From JBBSOW01 sp038259365 (GTDB taxonomy: Bacteria > Actinomycetota > Actinomycetes > Propionibacteriales > Propionibacteriaceae): DNA of 36,390 bases. The notes under the pieces were generated by a model. The model was not told where the DNA came from and did not search any database. It was given only the letters and a program-made list of their open reading frames with translations. Below are positions 17,072 to 23,796 of the stretch, piece after piece. The position numbers were made by a program, and so were the translations under genes. Where the stretch lies: positions 1 to 36,390 of the forward strand of contig JBBSOW010000024.1 of NCBI GenBank assembly GCA_038259365.1, in the 5' to 3' direction. Each line of letters begins with the position of its first letter. Position 1 is the first letter of the stretch.

Positions 17072-17877
17072 AGAACGTCTCCGGTCCCCGACTGTGGGTA
17101 AGTCGACTCGGGGTAACCCGACTCGGGGTAACCCGGCTGTGAGTGGGAGCCGCCAGCCTGGGTGTCGTCGCGGAACCGCGATCCGTCATCGAAGGAGGAG
17201 CCGTGATTGGCGGATCCCTCATCGGAGGACTTGGCGTCGGCCGTCATGCCTCGAGTCAGCCGACCCACGACCAGCCCGGTCACCGCCGCGATGCCCAAGA
17301 AGGCCACGGGGCGGCGACGAGCGAAGTTCTTGACCTCCTCGAGGAGTTCGGAGGGTTCGCTGTGCTCCAGCCGCTGGGCCAGCTGGCCACCCTTCTCGGC
17401 GGCCTGGCGCGCGAGATCGGTGACCGGGCCGGACTTCTCCGAGTTGTCGGCCATGGAGCCGAACTCGTCGGCGACGGACTGCAGCCCGCCGGCGAGGCGC
17501 TTCTGCTGCGCCCCGAGCTGGTTGCTGGCCTCGGACTTGCCGCTCTTGAGGAGCTCCTTCGCGTGGTGACCAGCCTCGCCCTTGACCTGCGAGGCCTGTT
17601 CCTTGGCGGTGCCTGCCACCTTCTCACCGGACTGCTTCGCGCTGTCCTTCATGGCGCCCGCCTGCCCCTTGGCGGCGTCGGCCTTACCGGAACCGCCCGC
17701 ATCGCCGCGATGCGGGTCGGCATCGAAATCGGCGCGATAGGGGTCCTGGGTGGTGATAGAACCACTCGCGGTGACGTCGTCGCCGAAATCCTCGGCGGGG
17801 ACGATCTCGGGGTCGTAGCCATCGCCAGCGCCGGATTCATCGTGACGCGGTGCAGAGTGCTCGGATGGTTGAGTCAT
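17068..17877 (-). CDS. LEA-like / nutrient-stress-type protein with one membrane helix
   Basis: A 269-residue protein of low complexity. The acidic N-terminal ~70 residues are followed by a Lys/Ala/Glu/Gln-rich helical region (KADAAKGQAGAMKDSAKQSG, then VAGTAKEQASQVKGEAGHHA) resembling late-embryogenesis-abundant repeats, then EEVKNFARRRPVAFLGIAAV and one membrane helix ending at about residue 210. The C-terminal tail has tandem Tyr-Pro-Glu-Ser units (GYPESGYPESTYPQS), encoded by a 15-base repeat near 17103-17135. I know no defined function; related proteins are annotated as nutrient-deprivation-induced. It is the first full-size gene of the operon. GGAG lies five bases before the ATG, and a 12-codon minicistron overlaps its start. 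Confidence 0.78.
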   Translation of the reverse strand: MTQPSEHSAPRHDESGAGDGYDPEIVPAEDFGDDVTASGSITTQDPYRADFDADPHRGDAGGSGKADAAKGQAGAMKDSAKQSGEKVAGTAKEQASQVKGEAGHHAKELLKSGKSEASNQLGAQQKRLAGGLQSVADEFGSMADNSEKSGPVTDLARQAAEKGGQLAQRLEHSEPSELLEEVKNFARRRPVAFLGIAAVTGLVVGRLTRGMTADAKSSDEGSANHGSSFDDGSRFRDDTQAGGSHSQPGYPESGYPESTYPQSGTGDVL

Positions 17878-17912
17878 AGCTTCTCCATTCCTAGGGTGCT
17901 CGGGTTAGACAT
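17874..17912 (-). CDS. Twelve-codon minicistron overlapping the start of the LEA-like gene
   Basis: On the minus strand ATG 17912 is preceded by GGAGG at seven bases, a better ribosome-binding site than that of the main gene. It encodes MSNPSTLGMEKL and stops at TGA 17876-17874, sharing bases with the ATG of the downstream gene. The overlap type is the same as in the rest of the operon. It could be a translational entry site that feeds ribosomes to the main gene. Alternatively it may be fortuitous. Confidence 0.4.
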   Translation of the reverse strand: MSNPSTLGMEKL

Positions 17913-17996
17913 ACGAAAGCCTCCACTGGCCGACAGCCGCCGGGCCCAGATAGGGCACGGCTGCGGTTGCCTCACCCCCAGCAAAAGCGCACTACC

Positions 17997-18042
17997 GGAG
18001 GTATACAGCGTAAGCTTCCGGTAGTATACATCGTAAGCTTCC
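17997..18042. repeat. Two tandem 23-bp units, probable operator
   Basis: Units 17997-18019 and 18020-18042 match at 20 of 23 positions. Each contains GTATAC and a CGTAAGCTTCC end. The 23-base spacing is close to two helical turns, so a protein could bind both on the same face. It lies in the shared region between two divergent operons and is not coding. Confidence 0.6.
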
Positions 18043-18062
18043 CAGCGATCGTCCCGCGAAAA

Positions 18063-18080
18063 TACACCCCTAGGGGGGTA
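18063..18080. promoter_or_regulatory. 18-bp palindrome TACACCCCTAGGGGGGTA (CsoR-like operator shape)
   Basis: The two nine-base halves are complementary at eight of nine positions, and the centre CCCCTAGGGG is perfect. G-tract/C-tract palindromes with flanking TA are typical of CsoR/RcnR-family metal or sulfur sensors. No csoR gene or metal transporter is in the window, so the assignment is by shape only. Confidence 0.4.
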
Positions 18081-18218
18081 ATGAGGGGGCCGCATTCCTG
18101 GGACAGTCGAACTAGTCGGCCGGGGCGTCAAGTCGGCGGCCAAGCCGCGAACCACCATGAGACGGTCCTTCGGCGACACCACCAAACGTGCCGGGCGACA
18201 CCACCCAAAAGGAGCAAG

Positions 18219-19214
18219 ATGTCTATTTCGCAAAATGACCTGCAAGCCCTCGTTCAGGGCGGCGGCAACGTGCTGTCGAGCTCGGGAGACAAGATCGGCG
18301 GCATCGGGCAGGTTTACCTCGACGATGCCACGGGCGAGCCGTCGTGGGTGACCGCCAAGACGGGTCTCTTCGGCGCCTCGGAATCCTTCGTTCCTCTCAG
18401 CGGGGGGTCCGTGAGAGGAGACGACGTCGTCGTCGACTACGACAAGGACAAGGTCAAGGACGCCCCCCAGGTGGAGGCGGACGGTTCGATCACCCCGGAG
18501 GAGGAGGAGGAGCTCTACCGGTACTACGGGTTGAGCGGTCAGGGCTCCGATACCGACCGGAACGATCTCTCCGCGGGTCGCTCGGATGTCGACGCCGGCC
18601 GCGGCGCCGATGTCGGGCGGGGAGACCGCGAGGATGTCGACACCGGCCGCGACGCTGACCTCGGGCGGGCTGCCGGCCTCGGGCGAGGGGACCGCTCGGA
18701 TGTCGACGCCGGCCGCGACGCCGACGTCGGGCGAGGGGACCGCTCGGATGTCGACGCCGGCCGCGACGCCGACGTCGGGCGGGGGGATCGCCACGATGCC
18801 ACCGCGGATCGCGGCGATAACACGGTGACCCGATCCGAGGAAGAGCTCAACGTCGGCACCCGCAAGGAAGAGGTCGGCAAGGCTCGCCTGCGTAAGTACG
18901 TGGTGACCGAGAACGTCACGACCACCGTGCCGGTCGAGCGCGAAGAGGTCCGCCTCGAGCGCGAGCCCATCGCCCCGGGTGAAGGGGCCGCCGACGCTGG
19001 TGCCGATCTCGGTGAGGAAGACGTCGAGGTCACGCTGACCGAAGAGGTGCCGGTCGTGGAGAAGGAGCGCGTGGCCAAGGAAAAGGTACGCCTCGCCAAG
19101 GACACCGTCACCGACGAGCAGGAGGTTTCCGAAGAGGTCAAGAAGGAACAGATCGACACCGACGTCGACGGCGATAGGGGACTCGGCGATGACCGCGGCC
19201 GCGATGCGCGGTGA
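18219..19214 (+). CDS. PRC-barrel / DUF2382 (YsnF-type) stress protein with internal Asp-rich repeats
   Basis: A 331-residue, very acidic soluble protein. Residues ~8-80 are a PRC-barrel (GGNVLSSSGDKIGGIGQVYL, then EPSWVTAKTGLFG and ESFVPL). Residues ~205-310 are a DUF2382 domain (EEELNVGTRKEEVGKARLRK, YVVTENVTTTVPVEREEVRL, and VTLTEEVPVVEKERVAKEKV). Between them, residues ~120-198 are imperfect 16-residue repeats of the form GDRSDVDAGRDADVGR. DUF2382 proteins are often linked to general stress responses in soil bacteria and actinobacteria, but their molecular role is not known. The repeat is an insertion between the two domains. Start ATG 18219 has AAAAGGAG at good spacing. The stop overlaps the next GTG (GTGA), so it is coupled to a membrane protein. 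It is transcribed divergently from the LEA-like operon. Confidence 0.85.
   Translation: MSISQNDLQALVQGGGNVLSSSGDKIGGIGQVYLDDATGEPSWVTAKTGLFGASESFVPLSGGSVRGDDVVVDYDKDKVKDAPQVEADGSITPEEEEELYRYYGLSGQGSDTDRNDLSAGRSDVDAGRGADVGRGDREDVDTGRDADLGRAAGLGRGDRSDVDAGRDADVGRGDRSDVDAGRDADVGRGDRHDATADRGDNTVTRSEEELNVGTRKEEVGKARLRKYVVTENVTTTVPVEREEVRLEREPIAPGEGAADAGADLGEEDVEVTLTEEVPVVEKERVAKEKVRLAKDTVTDEQEVSEEVKKEQIDTDVDGDRGLGDDRGRDAR
18576..18812 (+). repeat. In-frame 48-bp tandem repeats inside the PRC/DUF2382 gene
   Basis: Two nearly identical 48-base units start at 18690 and 18738 (16 codons each), with degenerate copies before (from about 18576) and after (to about 18812). They encode alternating Asp/Arg/Gly motifs. 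Copy number is likely variable between strains. Confidence 0.8.
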
Positions 19215-19870
19215 GTAGCGCCGCTCCGGGTCCGGGCCCCAGAGACACCGGGGAGTCGTCAAGGCCCCGGCAGGCGGGGGCCGATGTCCGGCCCCAAGGC
19301 CAATGGAAGGAGTCCGACAAGGACGCGGTACTCTCCCGGGAGAAGGAGGAACACGGCGGCATGAAGTTCGGCGCCGGCTTCTTCGGCTGGTTGGCCGCCA
19401 CCGGAATGTTGGTGCTGCTGACGACTCTCGTCGCAGGGGCGGGCACGGCGCTCGGGGTGCAGACGGGCGTCACGGTTCCGGACCCGGCCTCGAAGCAGGC
19501 GGAGACCGTCGGCCTCGTCGGCGGCATCGTCTTGCTGGTGGTGCTCCTGGTGGCCTACTTCTGCGGTGGCTACGTGGCCGGCCGGATGGCCCGCTTCAGC
19601 GGCGCTAAGCAGGGGCTCGCCGTGTGGCTGTGGGCCCTGATCGCGGCCGCCGTGGCGGTAGGGATCGGCTTCCTGGCGGGGCAACAGTTCGACGTGCTGG
19701 CTCGCTTCAACGGAATGCCCCAACTCCCGATGAGCCAAGGCGCTCTCACCACGGCAGGAATCGTGGCTATTGCGGCGGTTCTCGTCGTGAGCCTCGTGGG
19801 TGCCCTGCTGGGCGGGTTGGCTGGCATGCGCTATCACCGCAAGATAGATAGGACAGGCTTCGGGGTCTGA
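19211..19870 (+). CDS. Four-helix membrane protein of unknown function
   Basis: A 219-residue protein with a hydrophilic Pro/Gly/Lys-rich N-terminus (~50 residues). Four hydrophobic segments follow: GFFGWLAATGMLVLLTTLVA, VGLVGGIVLLVVLLVAYFCGG, GLAVWLWALIAAAVAVGIGF and AGIVAIAAVLVVSLVGALLGG. It ends with MRYHRKIDRTGF, which resembles a short basic tail. GYVAGRMARFSGAKQGLAVW is a recognisable motif of small actinobacterial membrane proteins, but I cannot name a function. Start GTG 19211 overlaps the stop of the PRC/DUF2382 gene. An alternative in-frame ATG at about residue 51 (MKFGAGFFGW) lacks the coupling but has AGAAGGAGG upstream and could be a second start. A strong terminator follows. Confidence 0.78.
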   Translation: MSSAAPGPGPRDTGESSRPRQAGADVRPQGQWKESDKDAVLSREKEEHGGMKFGAGFFGWLAATGMLVLLTTLVAGAGTALGVQTGVTVPDPASKQAETVGLVGGIVLLVVLLVAYFCGGYVAGRMARFSGAKQGLAVWLWALIAAAVAVGIGFLAGQQFDVLARFNGMPQLPMSQGALTTAGIVAIAAVLVVSLVGALLGGLAGMRYHRKIDRTGFGV

Positions 19871-19880
19871 AGCTAGGTTC

Positions 19881-19925
19881 GTGGTGTCGGCGGTCGCTTT
19901 AATGCGGCCGCCGGCATCACGTTTT
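19881..19925 (+). terminator. Strong Rho-independent terminator
   Basis: Left arm GTGGTGTCGGCGGTCGC (19881-19897), loop TTTAAT, right arm 19904-19920. All 17 pairs form in RNA, three of them G-U, and GTTTT follows. It ends the PRC-barrel operon and isolates it from the glycosyltransferase genes starting at 19943. Confidence 0.85.
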
Positions 19926-19942
19926 AGGTTAGGAGCGGGCCG

Positions 19943-21031
19943 ATGATCGGCTACTACGTCCACCATCAGGGCAGCGGGCACCTGCACCGCGCCTGCGCCA
20001 TCGAGGCAGCGGCCGATTACCCGCTGACCGGCCTGTCGAGCCTCGCTCGGCCCGCCGGTTGGCGGGGAGCCTGGATCCAGCTGGCCGATGATCATGGCGG
20101 ACCGCAGCGAGACGCCGACGCCCATGGACGGTTGCACTACGCGCCGCAGCATCATCGGGGTTTGCGAGGGCGAATGTCCGCTATCGCTCGGTGGATCGAG
20201 GCGGCGGCCCCGACGGCGCTCGTGGTCGACGTGTCCGTCGAGGTGACCATGCTGGCGCGCCTGTTCGGCGTACCGGTGCTGGTGATGGCTCAACCGGGAG
20301 TGCGCGCAGACAGCGCCCACCAGCTGGCCTACGACGTGGCCGCAGCCGTGATCTCGCCTTGGCCGCGGACGGCTGATGCCCTGTTGAACCCGGCCGCCTC
20401 GCGGCCGGCCAGAACCGCGTGGGTGGGGGCCATCAGCCGGTTCGGCGAACCCGTGGCCGGCACGCCCGCGGACTCGGGACGAAGGCGGGTGTTGGCGCTC
20501 AACGGCACCGGTGGCGAAGGCCCGACCGAGACCATGCTGGGCGACGCCATCGCGGCCACCCCCTCGTGGGACTGGACGGTGTTGGATCGGGGGCGGGGCA
20601 CCTGGTTGGAGAACCCGTGGCCGGCCATCTGCGCAGCGGATGCGCTCGTGAGCCACGCCGGACAAAACGCGGTGGCCGAGATAGCCGCCGCCCGGAAACC
20701 CGCCCTGATCATCGCCCAAGATCGGCCCTTCGGGGAGCAGCGCGTGACCGCCGCCGCGCTGGCGCGGTTGCGCCTGCCGGTGGTCGTCGCGGATAGCTGG
20801 CCCACGGTCTCTGCCTGGCCGGATGTGCTGAGCGCGGTGGGTCAACTCTCCGGGAAAGGGTGGGTGCGCTGGAACGACGGCGGGGGAGCGAGCCGGGCCG
20901 CCGCCGCCATCGCCATCGCGGCCAGAAGCACCGTGTTCTCGCCCGAGGAGTCCGCAAGGCACGAGCCCGCCCTGCCCGAGTCCGCCACGCCCGACTCCGC
21001 ACCAGATGCGGCGGCCCCGGTGCCGGCATGA
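19943..21031 (+). CDS. GT-B glycosyltransferase (MurG/GT28-like)
   Basis: A 362-residue protein. The N-terminal loop HHQGSGHLHRA (residues 7-17) matches the Gly-rich loop of MurG/UGT-type enzymes. The C-terminal half has the nucleotide-sugar site ADALVSHAGQNAVAEIAAAR (SHAG at 237-240, Asn242, Glu246) and AQDRPFGEQRVTA. The last ~35 residues are a Pro/Ala/Ser-rich tail not expected for the fold. Donor and acceptor are unknown. The start ATG has AGGAG seven bases upstream, just after the terminator at 19881-19925. It is the first of three coupled glycosyltransferase genes, overlapping the next by four bases (ATGA). No lipid-carrier, flippase or polymerase gene is adjacent. Confidence 0.83.
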   Translation: MIGYYVHHQGSGHLHRACAIEAAADYPLTGLSSLARPAGWRGAWIQLADDHGGPQRDADAHGRLHYAPQHHRGLRGRMSAIARWIEAAAPTALVVDVSVEVTMLARLFGVPVLVMAQPGVRADSAHQLAYDVAAAVISPWPRTADALLNPAASRPARTAWVGAISRFGEPVAGTPADSGRRRVLALNGTGGEGPTETMLGDAIAATPSWDWTVLDRGRGTWLENPWPAICAADALVSHAGQNAVAEIAAARKPALIIAQDRPFGEQRVTAAALARLRLPVVVADSWPTVSAWPDVLSAVGQLSGKGWVRWNDGGGASRAAAAIAIAARSTVFSPEESARHEPALPESATPDSAPDAAAPVPA

Positions 21032-21882
21032 GAACCGCGGTGGTGACCCTGGCCCACCAACGCCACGGCCATCTTGCGCTGCAACAGCAGGTGCTAGGCC
21101 GCTCGGCGGTTGCACCGGAGGAATACATCGTGGTGGCGATGGGAGATCCCGAGCTCGCACGTTGGCCGCCCGAGTCCGGGCCCCGGCCTACCTTGGCCGA
21201 GACCGCCCGCCCCCGCCACGGGTTGCCCCTAGCCCAGGCCCGCAACGTCGGCGCCGAGTTGGCGATCGACGCCGGTGCCGAGCTGCTGATCTTCCTGGAC
21301 GTGGACTGCCTTCCCGATACCGACCTGATCGGTTGGTACCGCCGTGCAGCCCATAGCGGTGAGGCCGGCGGGTCCTTGCTGTGCGGACCCGTGGCTTACC
21401 TGCCGCCAGCACCACCCGGTGGGTACGAGCTGGATTCGCTCGGCCAGTACCCCCCGCACCCGGCCCGCCCTGCGCCACCGCCCGGCGAACTGAGCGTCGG
21501 GGAAGATCCGAACCTATTCTGGTCCCTGTCGTTCGCGGTGACCGCGGAGGTCTGGCGTAGGATCGGCGGCTTTTGCGAGGAGTACCAGGGGTACGGCGGC
21601 GAGGACACCGACTTCGCCCACACGGCCGCTCGGCGAGGAGTGGGGCTGGTCTGGGTGGGTGGCGCGCTGGCCTACCACCAGTATCACCCGAGCACCACGC
21701 CGCCGGTGCAGCATGTGGACGACATCCTGCGCAACGGCGCGCTCTTTGCCAGCCGGTGGGGGTGGTGGCCGATGCAGGGCTGGCTGGACGCTTTCGTTGG
21801 CCTGGGTCTCGTGCGCTTTGATCGGCCTTCTGGCGCCTACGTCAAGACGCCCGGGGCCATCGGTGCGGAGGCGTTCGCATGA
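21028..21882 (+). CDS. GT-A glycosyltransferase (family 2 / galactosyltransferase-like)
   Basis: A 284-residue protein with a GT-A start (RTAVVTLAHQR). Asn in LAQARNVGAELAI is typical of family 2, and the metal-binding D-x-D is FLDVDC (residues 91-93). The C-terminal part GYGGEDTDFAHTAARRGVGL (residues 189-208), followed by the His-rich YHQYHP, resembles the galactosyltransferase C-terminal domain (Glyco_transf_7C). No membrane helix is visible, so it is cytoplasmic. It is coupled on both sides by ATGA overlaps. The reading frame could be extended upstream, but that would place the start within the preceding gene, and the ATG at 21028 fits the family. Confidence 0.85.
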   Translation: MRTAVVTLAHQRHGHLALQQQVLGRSAVAPEEYIVVAMGDPELARWPPESGPRPTLAETARPRHGLPLAQARNVGAELAIDAGAELLIFLDVDCLPDTDLIGWYRRAAHSGEAGGSLLCGPVAYLPPAPPGGYELDSLGQYPPHPARPAPPPGELSVGEDPNLFWSLSFAVTAEVWRRIGGFCEEYQGYGGEDTDFAHTAARRGVGLVWVGGALAYHQYHPSTTPPVQHVDDILRNGALFASRWGWWPMQGWLDAFVGLGLVRFDRPSGAYVKTPGAIGAEAFA

Positions 21883-22931
21883 GGATCGCCATCCTCGCCC
21901 ACTTGCACTATCGGATCGCCGAGCCCTTTCTGGGCGGCACCGAGATGCACACCTCGATGGTGGCCAACGAGCTGGTCCGTCGCGGTCACGAGGTGACGCT
22001 GTTCGCCAAGCAGGGCAGCCTCAGCGAGGCGCGCGTCGTACCGGTGCTGGCGGCGAACTTCACCTACGGCGCCACCCCGGGTCGCGACGGGCGCGACGCC
22101 TCCAACGACGTCGTCTGTGGGGCGGCCCTGGCCGCGATAGAACAGATCCGAGCGGGCGGCTTCGATGTCGTGTTCAACAACTCGTTGGGCCATCTGCCCT
22201 ATACCGAGCTTCACGACCAGGCGATGCTCACGGTCCTGCACACCCCCGCCACGTTGGATCGGGTCACCGCGGTCGTCGAACAGCCCGGGTGGCAACCCGG
22301 CCCGCTGCACGTGTACGCCAGCGTCTCGGATTTCAACGCCCTCGGTTGGCGAGAGTTGTTACCGGCAGTGGAGACCGTGTGGAACGGCATCTACCGCTCG
22401 GAGTGGGCCCAACAGGGCTCGCCGGAGGACGACCTCGCGGTCTGGGCCGCCCGGATCACCCCCGAGAAGGGGCTGCACCTGGGTATCGAGGCGGCCAAGC
22501 GGGCCGGAATGCGGCTGAACATTTGCGGTCCCGTAGCCGACGTTGAGTACTTTCAGACCGTGGTGCGCCCGAGGCTCGACGCAAGGTGCGTCTACCGGGG
22601 CCACCTCGACCACGAGGCGCTGGCGACCGAGCTCGGGCGCAGCGCGGTCTTCGTGTCCTCACCCCAGTGGGCCGAACCCTTCGGGCTCTCCATGGTGGAG
22701 GCGATGGCCAGCGGGACGCCGGTGGCGGCCTTGCCCCTGGGCGCCGCCCACGAGGTTGTCGGTGTCGACGGTGGGGTGGTGGCCCGAGACGGCTCGGTCG
22801 AGGCGCTCACCGAAGCCGTGGTCCAGGCAAGCGGTCACGACCGCTCCCGGGTGCAAGCCTGGGGCAGACGCTTCGACGTCGAAACGATGATCGACAGCTA
22901 CGAGAAGCTGCTGTTCGGCCTGCTGCGCTAG
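21879..22931 (+). CDS. GT-B glycosyltransferase family 4
   Basis: A 350-residue protein. The N-terminal domain has PFLGGTEMHTSMVANELVRR followed by GHEVTLFA, typical of GT4 acceptor domains. The C-terminal domain has AARITPEKGLHLGIEAAK and the E-x7-E motif in WAEPFGLSMVEAMASGTPVA (Glu266, Glu274). A GDP- or UDP-sugar retaining transferase is expected; the substrate is unknown. It overlaps the upstream gene by four bases and ends 12 bases before the convergent bioY, leaving no room for a terminator between them. Confidence 0.87.
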   Translation: MRIAILAHLHYRIAEPFLGGTEMHTSMVANELVRRGHEVTLFAKQGSLSEARVVPVLAANFTYGATPGRDGRDASNDVVCGAALAAIEQIRAGGFDVVFNNSLGHLPYTELHDQAMLTVLHTPATLDRVTAVVEQPGWQPGPLHVYASVSDFNALGWRELLPAVETVWNGIYRSEWAQQGSPEDDLAVWAARITPEKGLHLGIEAAKRAGMRLNICGPVADVEYFQTVVRPRLDARCVYRGHLDHEALATELGRSAVFVSSPQWAEPFGLSMVEAMASGTPVAALPLGAAHEVVGVDGGVVARDGSVEALTEAVVQASGHDRSRVQAWGRRFDVETMIDSYEKLLFGLLR

Positions 22932-22943
22932 ACCGATTTGCCG

Positions 22944-23522
22944 TCAGGTCTTCAGGCCCAACAACTTCCAGGCCGCGGGCAGCAGACCCGCTGCGGCGAC
23001 AATCTTGATGACGTCGCCAAGAAGGAAGGGCAGCACGCCCAGAGCCAGGGCCTTGCCGATGCCGACGTCGGCGAAAAACATCAGCCATGGCACGCCGACG
23101 GCGTAGATGGCCAGGTTGCCGGCGACCATCGTCCCGGCGGTCTTCAGCACGTGGCGATCCGCGCCGCGCTCGGCCAGGTGTCCGACCAGGATCGCGGCCA
23201 GCAAGAAGCCCAGGATGTAGCCGAAGGCGGCGAACGAGTAGCCCGAGTTCTGGCTGGAAAACCAGGGCACCCCGGCCACGCCGGCGGCCAGGTAGAGGCC
23301 CATCGAGGCCAGGCCGCGCCATTTGCCCAGCGCGGCCACGGTGAGCAGCACCGCGAAGGTCTGCAGGGTCAGCGGCACCGGGGTGAACGGCAGCGGGATG
23401 ATCAGCTGGGCGCTCAACCCGACGAAGCCGGCTCCGCCCGCCACCAAGGCCGCGTTGCGAACGAGGCCGCCGGGGATGGCATCGGCGAGCGTGGGGGTCT
23501 TGACAGTGCTGAGGCTCGACAT
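22944..23522 (-). CDS. bioY: Biotin transporter S-component BioY
   Basis: A 192-residue hydrophobic protein with about six helices. Family markers: LIIPLPFTPVPLTLQTFAVLL, YLAAGVAGVPWFSSQNSGYS, FGYILGFLLAAILVGHLAERG and the C-terminal FLLGDVIKIVAAAGLLPAAWKLL. BioY is the biotin-binding component of an ECF transporter, or acts alone. No bioM/bioN energising genes are adjacent, so it may use shared ECF components or work by itself. The track of the frame extends to 23636, but the ATG at 23522 has AAAGGACGAGG upstream and a normal family N-terminus. An inverted repeat sits 60-80 bases upstream and may be its operator. Confidence 0.93.
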   Translation of the reverse strand: MSSLSTVKTPTLADAIPGGLVRNAALVAGGAGFVGLSAQLIIPLPFTPVPLTLQTFAVLLTVAALGKWRGLASMGLYLAAGVAGVPWFSSQNSGYSFAAFGYILGFLLAAILVGHLAERGADRHVLKTAGTMVAGNLAIYAVGVPWLMFFADVGIGKALALGVLPFLLGDVIKIVAAAGLLPAAWKLLGLKT

Positions 23523-23580
23523 ACCTCGTCCTTTCGACTGGCCATCAACTGGCGCGGTTTCGCAGGCGGCCCGCGGGACC

Positions 23581-23600
23581 GGGTGAACTGTTGTCCACCC
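23581..23600. promoter_or_regulatory. 20-bp inverted repeat upstream of bioY, candidate biotin-regulator operator
   Basis: GGGTGAAC (23581-23588), TGTT spacer, GTCCACCC (23593-23600). The arms are complementary at seven of eight positions. It lies 58 bases upstream of the bioY start in the divergent region 23523-23796. The GTGAAC half resembles the half-sites reported for the actinobacterial repressor BioQ. The binding protein is inferred only. I see no clear promoter for the GH3 gene in the remainder of this gap. Confidence 0.4.
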
Positions 23601-23796
23601 TAGAGCCTGTCGCGCCCCGCGCGTCGGAGCGTCCACCCGATGCAGCCGCCCCGTCCCGCTGGGCGGCGCCCGTCACCGCGCTCGATATATTGTTCAGCTC
23701 GCTCGGCCGCATGGTTCCCGCGTGATTTAGGCATCGAGCGGGAAGCGCCAGATCGAGCGTGCTGGCCGGTGTGGCTGGGTCTGGGAGACTCGACGG

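Larger units (their letters stand above)
17878..18218. promoter_or_regulatory. Divergent regulatory region of the stress island
   Basis: A 341-base gap between the minus-strand LEA-like operon and the plus-strand PRC-barrel operon. It has no convincing gene other than the 12-codon minicistron. It holds a tandem 23-base repeat (17997-18042), an 18-base palindrome (18063-18080) and the AAAAGGAG ribosome-binding site of the PRC-barrel gene (18207-18214). I see no convincing sigma-70 promoter on either strand, which would fit an alternative sigma factor, but no -35/-10 pair for one could be assigned either. Confidence 0.6.

Noticed and set aside
15921..17333. 470-residue plus-strand frame over the DUF3618 and Holin-X genes
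   Set aside because: The minus-strand genes have family motifs and ATGA couplings; this frame has none.
17874..19262. 462-residue minus-strand frame opposite the PRC/DUF2382 gene
   Set aside because: Its Val/Asp-rich repeats mirror the plus-strand 48-base repeats. Only its last 12 codons, with their own Shine-Dalgarno sequence, were kept as a minicistron candidate.
19259..21160. 633-residue minus-strand open frame across the four-helix gene and first glycosyltransferase
   Set aside because: It spans a strong plus-strand terminator and two recognisable genes, and has low-complexity Pro/Arg/His composition.
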